DNA of 43,089 bases from CAYLSV01 sp964386435. Its GTDB lineage: Bacteria > Planctomycetota > Phycisphaerae > Tepidisphaerales > Tepidisphaeraceae. The stretch's first letter is position 1. Each line of letters starts with the position of its first letter. The stretch is taken from the NCBI GenBank assembly GCA_964386435.1, contig CAYLSV010000026.1:1-43089 (forward strand). The letters run 5' to 3'. The position numbers were made by a program, and so were the translations under genes. The notes beneath the pieces are model-generated. The model ran no database searches, was not told where the DNA came from, and worked only from the letters and a program-made list of their open reading frames with translations. This document shows positions 7,928 to 15,299 of the stretch, piece after piece.

Positions 7928-8005
7928 GAAGAAGCCGCGCGGCCTGCCCCACGCTTTGCGTGCCAGCCCGCACCGGAAGCGCGGGGCAAGCTCCGCGGCT
8001 ACTTC
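7928..8005. repeat. Inverted repeat pair related to family A
   Basis: Arms 7928-7957 and 7976-8005 match at 24 of 30 positions in inverted orientation, with an 18-base spacer. Each arm holds the GTAGCCGCGG/GCCCCGC type of sequence, a variant of the family A arm, and the right side again continues into a TTCACGC...GCG stem as at 627-642. It lies between the histidine kinase stop and the sugar dehydrogenase start. Confidence 0.7.
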
Positions 8006-8036
8006 ACGCGTGCGAGCGCTGGCACCTTCAACCGCA

Positions 8037-10139
8037 TCACTTCACGTCGGCGTCGCTCGTGGAGAACGTGCACGCCACCACGGTGCCGGGGCGGTCGGCG
8101 GACTCGTTGCCGCGTTCGACGGTGAGCTTTCCGTTGGCCATGCCGGCGCGGTAGCGCATGGTGTGCATGCCCACGCCCGGCCGCTTGGCCTCGTCATCCT
8201 CGCCCTCGCCCGGCATCGGGGCCACGGTGGCCTGGCTCTGGTTGACGGCCGCGGCGATCTTCTCCGGGATGCCCAGGCCGTCGTCCTTGATCGTCAGCAC
8301 CCACTGTGTCCGCTCGGCCTCGTGCTCCAACGTGTCGTCGGCCAAACCAATGAGAATCGACTTGGCCTTGCCGTGCCGGACCGCGTTGCCCACGGCTTCC
8401 TGCACGATGCGGTACAAATGCCCGGCCCGCTCGGGGTTCTTCAGCAGCACCGGGTGCTCGTAGGCGAACGTGCATTCGACGCCCCACACCTGCCGCGTCT
8501 CGGCCGCCAAGCGCTGCAGCGCCAGCATCAGGCCACTACGCTGCACGTCCTGCGGCAGCATCGAGTGGCTGATCGACCGGGCTTGGTCCGCCGCCTTCAC
8601 CGCCAGCTCGCCCAGCTCTTCCAGCTCGGCCACCAACGCCTCGCCATTGGCCCCCTGCCGGGCGTCGTCCTTTAGAATCTCCGTGCGCAACGACAACGCG
8701 TGCAGCGTCTGCGTCACGCTGTCGTGCAAGTCGCGGGCGATGCGTGACTGCTCCTCGGCCTGAATCTCCAGGACCTCCCGCTCCAACAGCCGCCGCTCCG
8801 ACACGTCGCGCTGCGTCGAAACCCAGTATTTCACCTCGCCGTCGACACTGCCGTTGGACGACGGCTCGTTGCCGCGGATCGGGCTGATGCTCCAGTCGAC
8901 GGTGTAGGTCGAGCCGTCCTTGCGGTAGTTGATCGTCTCGCCGCGGAATCGGCCGCCCGAATCCAGCGCCCGCCGCAGGCGGTTGATGACCGCCGGGTCG
9001 GTCAGCGGTCCCTGCAAGATCCGCGGCGTTTGCCCCTGCACCTCGTCGCGGGTGTAGCCGGTGATGCGGGTGAACGCCGGGTTCACGTACACGATCTCCG
9101 GCCCCGGCCGGTCGAGCGCGGGGCCGGTGATCAGCACGCTCTCCTCGGCGTTTTCCACCGCCGCCTGCAAGAGCAACCGGTCGGCCTCGCTGCGGGTCAG
9201 ATCCGAGAGGTCGTCGGCGACGTAGCAGATCCGCCGCGATTCCTCGCCGGGGATGCGGCCGCCCGAACCTTTGTCGGCCATCGTCCGCGCGTTCACCTCC
9301 TGCAATGACGCCACGGCCAGGCGGTAGTGGCCTTGAGCCTCCAGCGGCGCGATTGAGGTCTCTTCCCCGGCGTCCGGGTCGGCAATGGGTCGGGGCGTGC
9401 GCAGCCGCACGGCCTCCTCGCCGGCGGTGCAATCGGCGAACGCTTTCTCCCAAATCCGCACCACCTCCTCGCCCACGCCCAATTGTGTCAGCGTGCGGCC
9501 GACCACTTCGTCGGCTTCGCGGCTGAACACCTGCGCGGCGGTGGCGTTGACCTTTGTGTGTCGCCAAGCGCCGTCGTCGTCCTGCTCGACGATGCCGATC
9601 ATCGCCGGGGCCGCCTCGAACACCCCGCCCAGCAGCCGGCCGGTGCGGCGGACGTCCCGCAGCGCCTCGACCCGGTCGGTCACGTCGTTCTGCACACCGA
9701 CAATCGCCATGCAAGTGCCGTCGTCATCGAACACCGGTGTCAGGTACAATTCGTTCCAGAACGGCTCGCCGTTCTTGCGATAGTTTCGCAGAATCACGCC
9801 GACCGGCTCCTTCTCCGCGGCGTCGTGAATCTTCTGCAGCTCGCGGGCTTGCTGGCGGTCGTGCGGGAAGCCTTGCGTGCCGTCATCGCGGCGGCCCTGA
9901 GGGTCGATTTGCAGGAACCGACAATTCTGGCCCAGCGCTTCCTCAGGCGAGTAGCCGCTGGTCTTCACGAACCCCTCGTTGACAAACACCAGCGGGCAGT
10001 CGGGCTGCTTCGGGTCGGCGATGACGATAGACGAGTTGGCCGCCTGCACCGCGGCGAACAGCAGGTCGCCGCCCATGCCGGCCGCATCCCGCTCCCGTCC
10101 TTTGGCCTCGATTTCTGATCGTTGCCCGTTCACTGCCAT
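8037..10139 (-). CDS. LOV/PAS-domain sensor histidine kinase (HisKA_3 type)
   Basis: A soluble 700-residue sensor kinase with no membrane segment. The first PAS domain (about 25-155) is a LOV domain: it has the flavin signature GQNCRFLQ with the photoactive cysteine at 73, and NYRKNGEPFWNELYLTPVFDDDG later. A second PAS covers about 165-285. The third PAS (about 320-450) is LOV-like but has GQTPRILQG, with proline in place of the cysteine. The NarL-type dimerisation domain carries the phospho-accepting His 472 in RIARDLHDSVTQ. The ATPase domain shows IVQEAVGNAVRHG, DDGLGIPEK and GVGMHTMRYRAG. Blue light is therefore a likely signal (inference from the family). The partner regulator is not adjacent; a MarR gene lies upstream on the same strand. 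Confidence 0.92.
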   Translation of the reverse strand: MAVNGQRSEIEAKGRERDAAGMGGDLLFAAVQAANSSIVIADPKQPDCPLVFVNEGFVKTSGYSPEEALGQNCRFLQIDPQGRRDDGTQGFPHDRQQARELQKIHDAAEKEPVGVILRNYRKNGEPFWNELYLTPVFDDDGTCMAIVGVQNDVTDRVEALRDVRRTGRLLGGVFEAAPAMIGIVEQDDDGAWRHTKVNATAAQVFSREADEVVGRTLTQLGVGEEVVRIWEKAFADCTAGEEAVRLRTPRPIADPDAGEETSIAPLEAQGHYRLAVASLQEVNARTMADKGSGGRIPGEESRRICYVADDLSDLTRSEADRLLLQAAVENAEESVLITGPALDRPGPEIVYVNPAFTRITGYTRDEVQGQTPRILQGPLTDPAVINRLRRALDSGGRFRGETINYRKDGSTYTVDWSISPIRGNEPSSNGSVDGEVKYWVSTQRDVSERRLLEREVLEIQAEEQSRIARDLHDSVTQTLHALSLRTEILKDDARQGANGEALVAELEELGELAVKAADQARSISHSMLPQDVQRSGLMLALQRLAAETRQVWGVECTFAYEHPVLLKNPERAGHLYRIVQEAVGNAVRHGKAKSILIGLADDTLEHEAERTQWVLTIKDDGLGIPEKIAAAVNQSQATVAPMPGEGEDDEAKRPGVGMHTMRYRAGMANGKLTVERGNESADRPGTVVACTFSTSDADVK

Positions 10140-10294
10140 GACCGCAGTTTAAGCGGACACCGTCAACCCGGGCACCCGCCGCCCCTGCCGCGCCACTTGT
10201 TGGTCATCTTCTACGTAATGCACCTCACGCAGGTGATTATCAATCCTTGGGTGTCAGACGGAATTGAAAGTTCGGCACGCATGGCACCCTCGCC

Positions 10295-10822
10295 TCACGC
10301 TTCGCCCCGGCGGGCGGCGACGAGCAAGCGGCTGAGGTCGGCCAATTCGTCACGGCTCAGGTGCCGAAGCTGCCGGCGGTGCAGCTCGATGACGGCCGCG
10401 TCCAGCTCCCGCGCCACCGCCCGGCCCTCGTCAGTGGCGACGACGTACGTGACCCGCCGATCGTTCTTGCACGTCCGCCGGGCAACGAACCCGAGCTTGC
10501 ACAGCTTGTCGACCAGCCGGGTGACGTCCGGGCCGCGGCTAATCAGTTGCTGGGCAATGATTTGCGTCGGCACGCCCCGCTCCCCGTGGCCCAGCACGAT
10601 CCGCAGGGCATTGTACGTGCTCTCGCCCAGCCGATACCCCGCGAACAGCTTGGCGAACGGACCGGCCAGCACCGCGGCGGTCCGCATGATGTTGAGATAC
10701 GCCTCCTGCTCCGGGTCGGCGAACGCCTCCCGCTTGCCGATCTCCGCGGCCAACGACCCCAAATCCACGGGCGCGGACGCCGAGCATGACGCAGGCGGTT
10801 TGGGCGGGGTCAGCGTGGCCAT
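10295..10822 (-). CDS. MarR-family transcriptional regulator
   Basis: A 175-residue winged-helix regulator. The helical N-terminus (AYLNIMRTAAVLAGPFAKLFAGYRL) forms the dimer interface. The recognition region is VPTQIIAQQLISRGPDVTRLVDKLCKLGFVARR, and the wing is CKNDRRVTYVVATDEGRAVARELD. MarR proteins act as ligand-sensitive repressors of adjacent genes. The ATG at 10822 is chosen over an upstream start at 10849 because the extra residues (MRHCCYARG) look unlike the family. The 155 bases to the kinase start contain no further gene. Its target is unknown; co-orientation with the kinase suggests a link but does not prove one. Confidence 0.9.
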   Translation of the reverse strand: MATLTPPKPPASCSASAPVDLGSLAAEIGKREAFADPEQEAYLNIMRTAAVLAGPFAKLFAGYRLGESTYNALRIVLGHGERGVPTQIIAQQLISRGPDVTRLVDKLCKLGFVARRTCKNDRRVTYVVATDEGRAVARELDAAVIELHRRQLRHLSRDELADLSRLLVAARRGEA

Positions 10823-10883
10823 CCCTCGAGCGTAGCAACAATGCCGCAAAAACGGGGATGCCCAAAACTGTGCAAGGGGTGGG

Positions 10884-10983
10884 GGGAAGAGACAGAGAGA
10901 CGGAGAGACGGAGTACCTGACTTGCTGTTCCTGACACTCCGTCTCTATATCTCTCCGTCTCTATGTCTCTTCGTCTCTTCCCC
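10884..10983. repeat. Family D low-complexity inverted repeat downstream of ybaB
   Basis: The left arm (10884-10914) is pure purine-rich short units such as GAGACGGA; the right arm (10936-10983) is the same in reverse complement (TCTCTCCGTCTC). The arms can pair over about 30 bases with a 21-base loop. It begins 22 bases after the ybaB stop and could act as its 3-prime end. Confidence 0.8.
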
Positions 10984-11005
10984 ACTTCCCCACCTCGGCA
11001 CCTCC

Positions 11006-11371
11006 TCACCCCGGCAACTCCCCCATCATGTCCCCCGGCAGCCCCGCGTCCTCGGCGAGCTTGGCCATCGCCCGGCGCATGGCCTCCTGGGCCTTGGCTT
11101 GGGCGGCATTGACGGCTTGGGTGGTGACCTGCTGCAAAATCTCGACATCCGCGCCGCCGAGGTCGCCGGTGCCCAGGCGATCCGCGTCGATCTTTAGGTC
11201 CACCAACAACAGCCGGCCGTCGACCGTCGCCTCCACCACCCCTGCCCCGGCATCGGCGGTAAACCGCTGGTCGGTCAGCTCCTCCTGCAACTGCTTCATC
11301 TTCTCCTGCGCCGCCTTCGCCTTGGCCATCATCTGCGGCAACTGGCTGAGGTTCTTCATCGCGTCGAACAT
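11006..11371 (-). CDS. ybaB: YbaB/EbfC nucleoid-associated protein
   Basis: A 121-residue dimeric DNA-binding protein of the YbaB/EbfC family, usually found between dnaX and recR. The N-terminal helix is KNLSQLPQMMAKAKAAQEKM. The core has VEATVDGRLLLVDLKIDAD (the VxVxxxGxxxxxxxxI pattern), and the C-terminal helix is QQVTTQAVNAAQAKAQEAMR with the methionine-rich end GLPGDMMGELPG. The ATG at 11371 gives the usual length. The frame is open for about 530 bases further upstream, but that stretch reads as non-coding. Neither dnaX nor recR is adjacent, so the usual order is broken. Low-complexity inverted repeats sit on both sides, one just upstream of the start codon in what must be the leader. 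Confidence 0.92.
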   Translation of the reverse strand: MFDAMKNLSQLPQMMAKAKAAQEKMKQLQEELTDQRFTADAGAGVVEATVDGRLLLVDLKIDADRLGTGDLGGADVEILQQVTTQAVNAAQAKAQEAMRRAMAKLAEDAGLPGDMMGELPG

Positions 11372-11383
11372 GCTGGACGGTAG

Positions 11384-11462
11384 TTGGTCCTTTGTTCTTT
11401 GTCCTTTGTGATTTCCCTTCCAATGTCGCCGGCCTGAACAAAGGACCAAGAACCAAGAACCA
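11384..11462. repeat. Family D low-complexity inverted repeat in the ybaB leader
   Basis: Arms at 11384-11410 (units of TTTGTCC, TTGGTCC) and 11437-11462 (GGACCAAG, GAACCAAG) are reverse complements in type, giving a long A/C- and G/T-rich hairpin. The left arm begins 13 bases before the ybaB start codon as seen on the minus strand, so transcripts made from upstream would carry the hairpin next to the start. Confidence 0.8.
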
Positions 11463-11942
11463 CCCTCTTCCTTTTCTTTTCCCGTCCACTTGCCGGGACG
11501 CATGGACGCCCGATAACCTGACCCAGCAACGGCCGATGGACGGCGGGGCTCCTTTTTCCCCGAATTGTCCACCGGCACGGGACGCGCCGCCTGCGGACGG
11601 TCGGCCCGGTTGCGGCATTTGACGCGACAACCCCACGCCGCCCGCCCGGCGCCGTGGACCTTTTGAGACAGGCCAATTGGCCCACCTGACGCCGCCGAAC
11701 CGTTCGCCGGCCTTCGCCCCACCCCGTGCCCCAGGAGGCCGCCCCGGTTGATTTGATCGCCCAACCCGCCGGAACCGCCGCCCGCGCCAATTTTTTGGTG
11801 CGGCCGCGTTGGGGTCCGCCGGGTGAACGTGATCGCCTTGCCGCCGACCTCCGAACCTGAATTGCCCAAGCGCGTTCGATGCCGCCGATGATCCGCACGC
11901 AAGCGCCGCCCTCACCGGCGGTGCTGCGGGAAGGCGCGTCCG
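11463..11942. other. Long gene-poor intergenic region upstream of ybaB and rny
   Basis: About 480 bases with no convincing gene on either strand. GGCCAATTGGCC at 11671-11682 is a perfect palindrome, and GCGCCAA with TTGGTGC (about 11785-11801) makes a stem around a T-run. I looked for tmRNA, RNase P RNA and SRP RNA signatures and did not find them. It must hold the divergent promoters of ybaB and rny. Confidence 0.6.
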
Positions 11943-13529
11943 ATGATCGAAACGCTACTCTTGATTCTGGGCCTGCTGGCCGGCATTCTGGCCGGGGCGG
12001 GTGCCGCCTACGTCTACTTCCGTCGATCGCAGGACAGTTCGCTGGCCCGCCGTCAGGCCGAGGCGACGGGGCGGATCGAGACGATCCTGAAAGACGCGGA
12101 GAACCGTGGCAAGGAAATCGAGCTCGCCGCCCGGCAGGACGTGTTGAAGCTCCGCGAGGCGTTCGAGGCCGAGAAGGATGAGGAGGAGGACCGCCTGGAG
12201 GAGGCCGAGAAGCGGCTGGCCAAGCGGGAGGACACGCTGGACCACAAGCTTGATGTGCTGTCGACAAAGGAGCACAAGCTCGACGACCGCGAAGCCGCCG
12301 CCGCCGAGAAGGTGCGGCAGCTCGACCAGCAGACCGCCGCCCTCGACCAGAAGCACGCCGAGGCCGACCTTCTGCTGAGTCAGCACCGCGAAGCTCTGGA
12401 ACGGGCCGCCGACCTCTCGCCCGAGCAGGCCAAGGCGTTGCTGATGGAGCGACTGGAGCATGAACTCGCCGCCGAAACGGCCCACATCGTCCAGACCCGC
12501 ACCGAGGCCGCCCAGCGCACCGCCAAGGAAAAGGCCCGTGAAATCTTGCTTCAGGCGTTGCAGCGCTACGCCGCCGAGCAGTCGGCCGACCACACCGTCA
12601 CCAGCATCCACCTGCCGGATGAGGCGATGAAGGGCCGCGTCATCGGCAAGGAGGGCCGCAACATCCGGGCGTTCGAGAAGGCGACCGGCGTCGACGTCAT
12701 CATCGACGAAACGCCCGGCGTGGTGGGTTTGTCGTGCTTCGATCCGGTCCGCCGCGAGATCGCCCGGCTGGGCATGGAGAAGCTCGTCAATGACGGTCGG
12801 ATCCATCCCGGGCGGATCGAGGAGGTCGTCGAGCAGACCCGCCAAGAGATCACCGAGGGCCTTGATGAGATCGGCCAGAAGGCGGCGAACGAGGCCCATC
12901 TGCCCGATTTGCCCGAGCCGCTTTTGCCGCTTTTGGGCCGGCTGCACTACCGCACCAGCTACGGCCAGAACGTGCTCAAGCACAGCCAGGAGGTCGCCTA
13001 CCTCAGCCAGCTGATCGCCACGCAGCTCGGCCTCGACGGCGAGCTCGCCCGCCGGGCCGGGTTGCTCCACGACCTCGGCAAGGCGCTGGATCACGAACAC
13101 GAGGGCGGCCACCCGCAGATCGGGGCCGATGTGCTCCGCCGCCACAAGGAGTGCGAGGCGGTGGTGAACGCGGCCCTCGCCCACCACGGCGACGAGCCGG
13201 CGACGACGCCGTACACGCCGATCGTGATGGCCGCCGACGCCATTAGCGCCAGCCGCCCCGGCGCCCGCCGCGAGAGTCTGGAGCGTTACGTCAAACGCCT
13301 CAACGAGCTCGAAGGCCACTGCACCGACTTCGACGGCGTCCGTCAGGCCTACGCCATCCACGCCGGCCGCGAGGTGCGGGTGATCGTCGACGCCCGCCGC
13401 ATCGACGACCGCGCCACGGCCAAGCTCGCCCGCGACATCAGCAAACGCCTGGAAAACCAACTCCGCTTCCCCGGCGAGATCAAGGTGACGGTCCTGCGGG
13501 AAGTCCGCACGGTGGAGTACGCGAGGTGA
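11943..13529 (+). CDS. rny: Ribonuclease Y
   Basis: RNase Y is a membrane-anchored endoribonuclease that starts mRNA decay. The 528-residue product has the full family layout. One N-terminal transmembrane helix spans residues 3-26, a long charged coiled coil about 30-200, and a KH RNA-binding domain follows with GRVIGKEGRNIRAFE at 231-245. The HD domain has the catalytic LLHDLGK (His 376, Asp 377) and GGH at 388-390, and the C-terminus ends with IKVTVLREVRTVEYAR. Length matches the family norm. The ATG at 11943 directly precedes the membrane helix. Adenylate kinase follows in the same direction after a repeat and an assembly gap. Confidence 0.96.
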   Translation: MIETLLLILGLLAGILAGAGAAYVYFRRSQDSSLARRQAEATGRIETILKDAENRGKEIELAARQDVLKLREAFEAEKDEEEDRLEEAEKRLAKREDTLDHKLDVLSTKEHKLDDREAAAAEKVRQLDQQTAALDQKHAEADLLLSQHREALERAADLSPEQAKALLMERLEHELAAETAHIVQTRTEAAQRTAKEKAREILLQALQRYAAEQSADHTVTSIHLPDEAMKGRVIGKEGRNIRAFEKATGVDVIIDETPGVVGLSCFDPVRREIARLGMEKLVNDGRIHPGRIEEVVEQTRQEITEGLDEIGQKAANEAHLPDLPEPLLPLLGRLHYRTSYGQNVLKHSQEVAYLSQLIATQLGLDGELARRAGLLHDLGKALDHEHEGGHPQIGADVLRRHKECEAVVNAALAHHGDEPATTPYTPIVMAADAISASRPGARRESLERYVKRLNELEGHCTDFDGVRQAYAIHAGREVRVIVDARRIDDRATAKLARDISKRLENQLRFPGEIKVTVLREVRTVEYAR

Positions 13530-13579
13530 CTGCACAGCCGATCGGCCGGACCTCCTCGACCCCCAATTCACGCCTCAAC

Positions 13580-13641
13580 ATCGCTGAGGCCCCCACCNNN
13601 NNNNNNNNNNNNNNNNNNNNNGGGGGGGGGTTCCAGCGACG
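13580..13641. repeat. Family B long-hairpin repeat interrupted by an assembly gap
   Basis: TCGCTGAGGCCCCCACC (13581-13597) runs into 24 N (13598-13621) and resumes with a G-run and TTCCAGCGACG, the reverse-complement arm. The outer arms match the other family B copies. The gap falls exactly in the hairpin loop, which suggests sequencing failed at the structure. Confidence 0.75.
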
Positions 13642-13679
13642 CCCGCACGATGACGCCCGCACGATGACGCCCGCACGAT
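13638..13679. repeat. Three perfect 14-base tandem repeats
   Basis: The unit GACGCCCGCACGAT occurs three times without a mismatch, starting within the outer arm of the family B element. Being next to an assembly gap, copy number may be an artefact. Confidence 0.85.
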
Positions 13680-13845
13680 AGAACCCTTTGCTGTAGAACC
13701 CCGGACCGGCCGACATCTTCGGTTCGGGCCAATGCTCGGCCGCGCCCGGCAACAGTGGCTGCGGCGGCAACTGTGGCGGGCGCTGACAAAGCCCCCCGGT
13801 GGCACGAGTGGCGTCTTGTGATATCTTGAGCGGCCCGGAGTTGCC

Positions 13846-14550
13846 ATGGCCGAGATTTCCAACGCTTCCAACATCAGTGCCAACGCCCAGGCCAAGCAGG
13901 CGTTCGACGACCACCAGCAGGACGGCGGCGGCGACAACCACCGCTACGCCGCCATCCTCCTGTTCGGCCCGCCGGGGTCCGGCAAGGGGACGCAAGGCAA
14001 AATCGTCAGCGCCATCCCCGGTTTCTTCCACTCGGCCACCGGCGACATTTTCCGCAGCCTCGACCTCCAGTCCGAGGCCGGCCGGATCGCCTGGGAGTAC
14101 AGCTCGCAGGGCAAGCTCGTGCCGGACGAGTTCACCGTCCGCGTCTGGAAACAGTACATCCGCGGCATGGAATGGATTAATCAGTTCCACCCTGAAACCG
14201 AATGTTTGGTCCTGGACGGTGTGCCCCGCAGCGTCGAGCAGGCGAAGCTGCTGGCCGACACGATCGAGGTGAAGAAGATCATCCACCTCCGGGCCGACGA
14301 CGAGAAAATGTTCGAGCGGCTCCGCCGCCGGGCGCTGAAGGAAAACCGCATCGACGACGCCAGCGACGACGTGATCAGCCGGCGGCTGAAAATCTACGAG
14401 CGGGATACCAAGCCGCTGCTGGAGCATTACGGCGAGGAGAAGATCGTCCAGATCGACGCCGCGATGAGCCAGATCCGCGTGACCCAGGCGATCATCGACG
14501 TGCTGGTGCCGGTGAAGGAAGCGCTGGACGCCTCGCCGGTGACGCGGTGA
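13846..14550 (+). CDS. adk: Adenylate kinase with N-terminal extension
   Basis: The enzyme interconverts AMP, ADP and ATP in the cytoplasm. The P-loop is FGPPGSGKGTQG near residues 40-51, the AMP-binding helix HSATGDIFRSL follows, then CLVLDGVPRSVEQA and ISRRLKIYERDTKPLLEHY. The LID is the short, zinc-free kind (RRALKENRIDDASDDV). The product is 234 residues, longer than the usual roughly 190 to 215 because of about 35 polar residues before the P-loop (MAEISNASNISANAQAK...). The ATG at 13846 has a GGAG seven bases upstream, which supports including the extension. It lies after rny and 28 bases before a small conserved gene in the same direction. Confidence 0.9.
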   Translation: MAEISNASNISANAQAKQAFDDHQQDGGGDNHRYAAILLFGPPGSGKGTQGKIVSAIPGFFHSATGDIFRSLDLQSEAGRIAWEYSSQGKLVPDEFTVRVWKQYIRGMEWINQFHPETECLVLDGVPRSVEQAKLLADTIEVKKIIHLRADDEKMFERLRRRALKENRIDDASDDVISRRLKIYERDTKPLLEHYGEEKIVQIDAAMSQIRVTQAIIDVLVPVKEALDASPVTR

Positions 14551-14578
14551 ACATCGTGCGGCGTGGTAAGCTTCGGCG

Positions 14579-14965
14579 ATGTGGCTCTTCACGAAGCACG
14601 GCTTCTTCAGCGTCGTCTGCGGCCGAGCCGACGCCGGCCACGGGGCACAGCTCGACTCCGACACGCTGATGATCCGCAGCCGCCGACGGGCGGAGCTGGC
14701 GGCGCTGATCGCCGCGTGCCCAGAACTGGCCGGGCGGGAGATCGCTGAAGACGCCGGCACCGACTACCGCTACCGGCTCGTCGTGCCGCGCCACGTCTGG
14801 CAAACCGTCGCCGCCCAACTCGCCGCGGAGATCGACTACGGCAACTTCAAATCCGCCGCCGGCCGCATCGCGGGAACAGACTACGTCCACGCGCTGCACG
14901 AGGTGTGGGACATCATGCACCGCCACCAACGGCGCGAGCCCGCGCGCACCGACCGGGAATCGTGA
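14579..14965 (+). CDS. Conserved protein of unknown function
   Basis: The 128-residue soluble protein starts MWLFTKHGFFSVVCGR, a start I associate with a widespread uncharacterised bacterial family. It continues with LMIRSRRRAELAALI, TDYRYRLVVPRHVW and ending AGRIAGTDYVHALHEVWDIMHRHQ. It looks like a compact alpha/beta domain with no signal peptide or metal motif. It follows adk by 28 bases and is probably in the same transcript. Function is not known and none is proposed. Confidence 0.8.
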   Translation: MWLFTKHGFFSVVCGRADAGHGAQLDSDTLMIRSRRRAELAALIAACPELAGREIAEDAGTDYRYRLVVPRHVWQTVAAQLAAEIDYGNFKSAAGRIAGTDYVHALHEVWDIMHRHQRREPARTDRES

Positions 14966-15024
14966 GCCGCATCACGGCCATCCAGAAGCCGAGAGGTCTG
15001 CCCCGCAATTCGACTACTCGGCAG

Positions 15025-15099
15025 TGCCCCCGGCAGGGTTCGAACCTGCGACCTGCGGCTTAGGAACCCGCTGCTCTGATCCAACTGAGCTACGAGGGC
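15025..15099 (-). tRNA. tRNA-Arg (anticodon CCU)
   Basis: The reverse strand folds into a full cloverleaf. The acceptor stem GCCCTCG pairs with CGGGGGC. The D arm is GCTC/GAGC. The anticodon loop TTCCTAA has anticodon CCT, and the T arm GCAGG/CCTGC surrounds TTCGAAC. The anticodon reads AGG codons. The last anticodon-stem pair appears to be G opposite G. The CCA end is not encoded and the discriminator base is A. It lies between the small conserved gene and the kinase gene, on the opposite strand to both. Confidence 0.95.
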
Positions 15100-15299
15100 G
15101 TTGGCGTGATCCGCGGTGGCGGGCCGGGCGGAGTTTATGCCGATCACCCGATGGTTGTCTGCCAAGGGCGCGGCGGGATTCTGGTTCGATTTGGGGGGAA
15201 AGCGTGACCGGTCCGGCGGGCGGCGTAGCATTCGCGTTGCCGGGGGAGGCCCGGCACGTTGGGCATCGCGGGGGCAAGGTTCACGCGGAGGCGTTGCAC

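Noticed and set aside
11372..11902. N-terminal extension of ybaB in the open upstream frame
   Set aside because: It would cross the low-complexity inverted repeat, has no protein character, and YbaB is complete without it.
11955..13571. Minus-strand ORF of 538 residues opposite RNase Y
   Set aside because: Shadow frame; RNase Y on the plus strand has all expected domains.
15024..15110. Protein-like start MPPAGFEPATCGLGTRCSDPTELRG
   Set aside because: It is the translated antisense of the tRNA-Arg gene, a well-known false protein; the kinase start is taken at 15300 instead.
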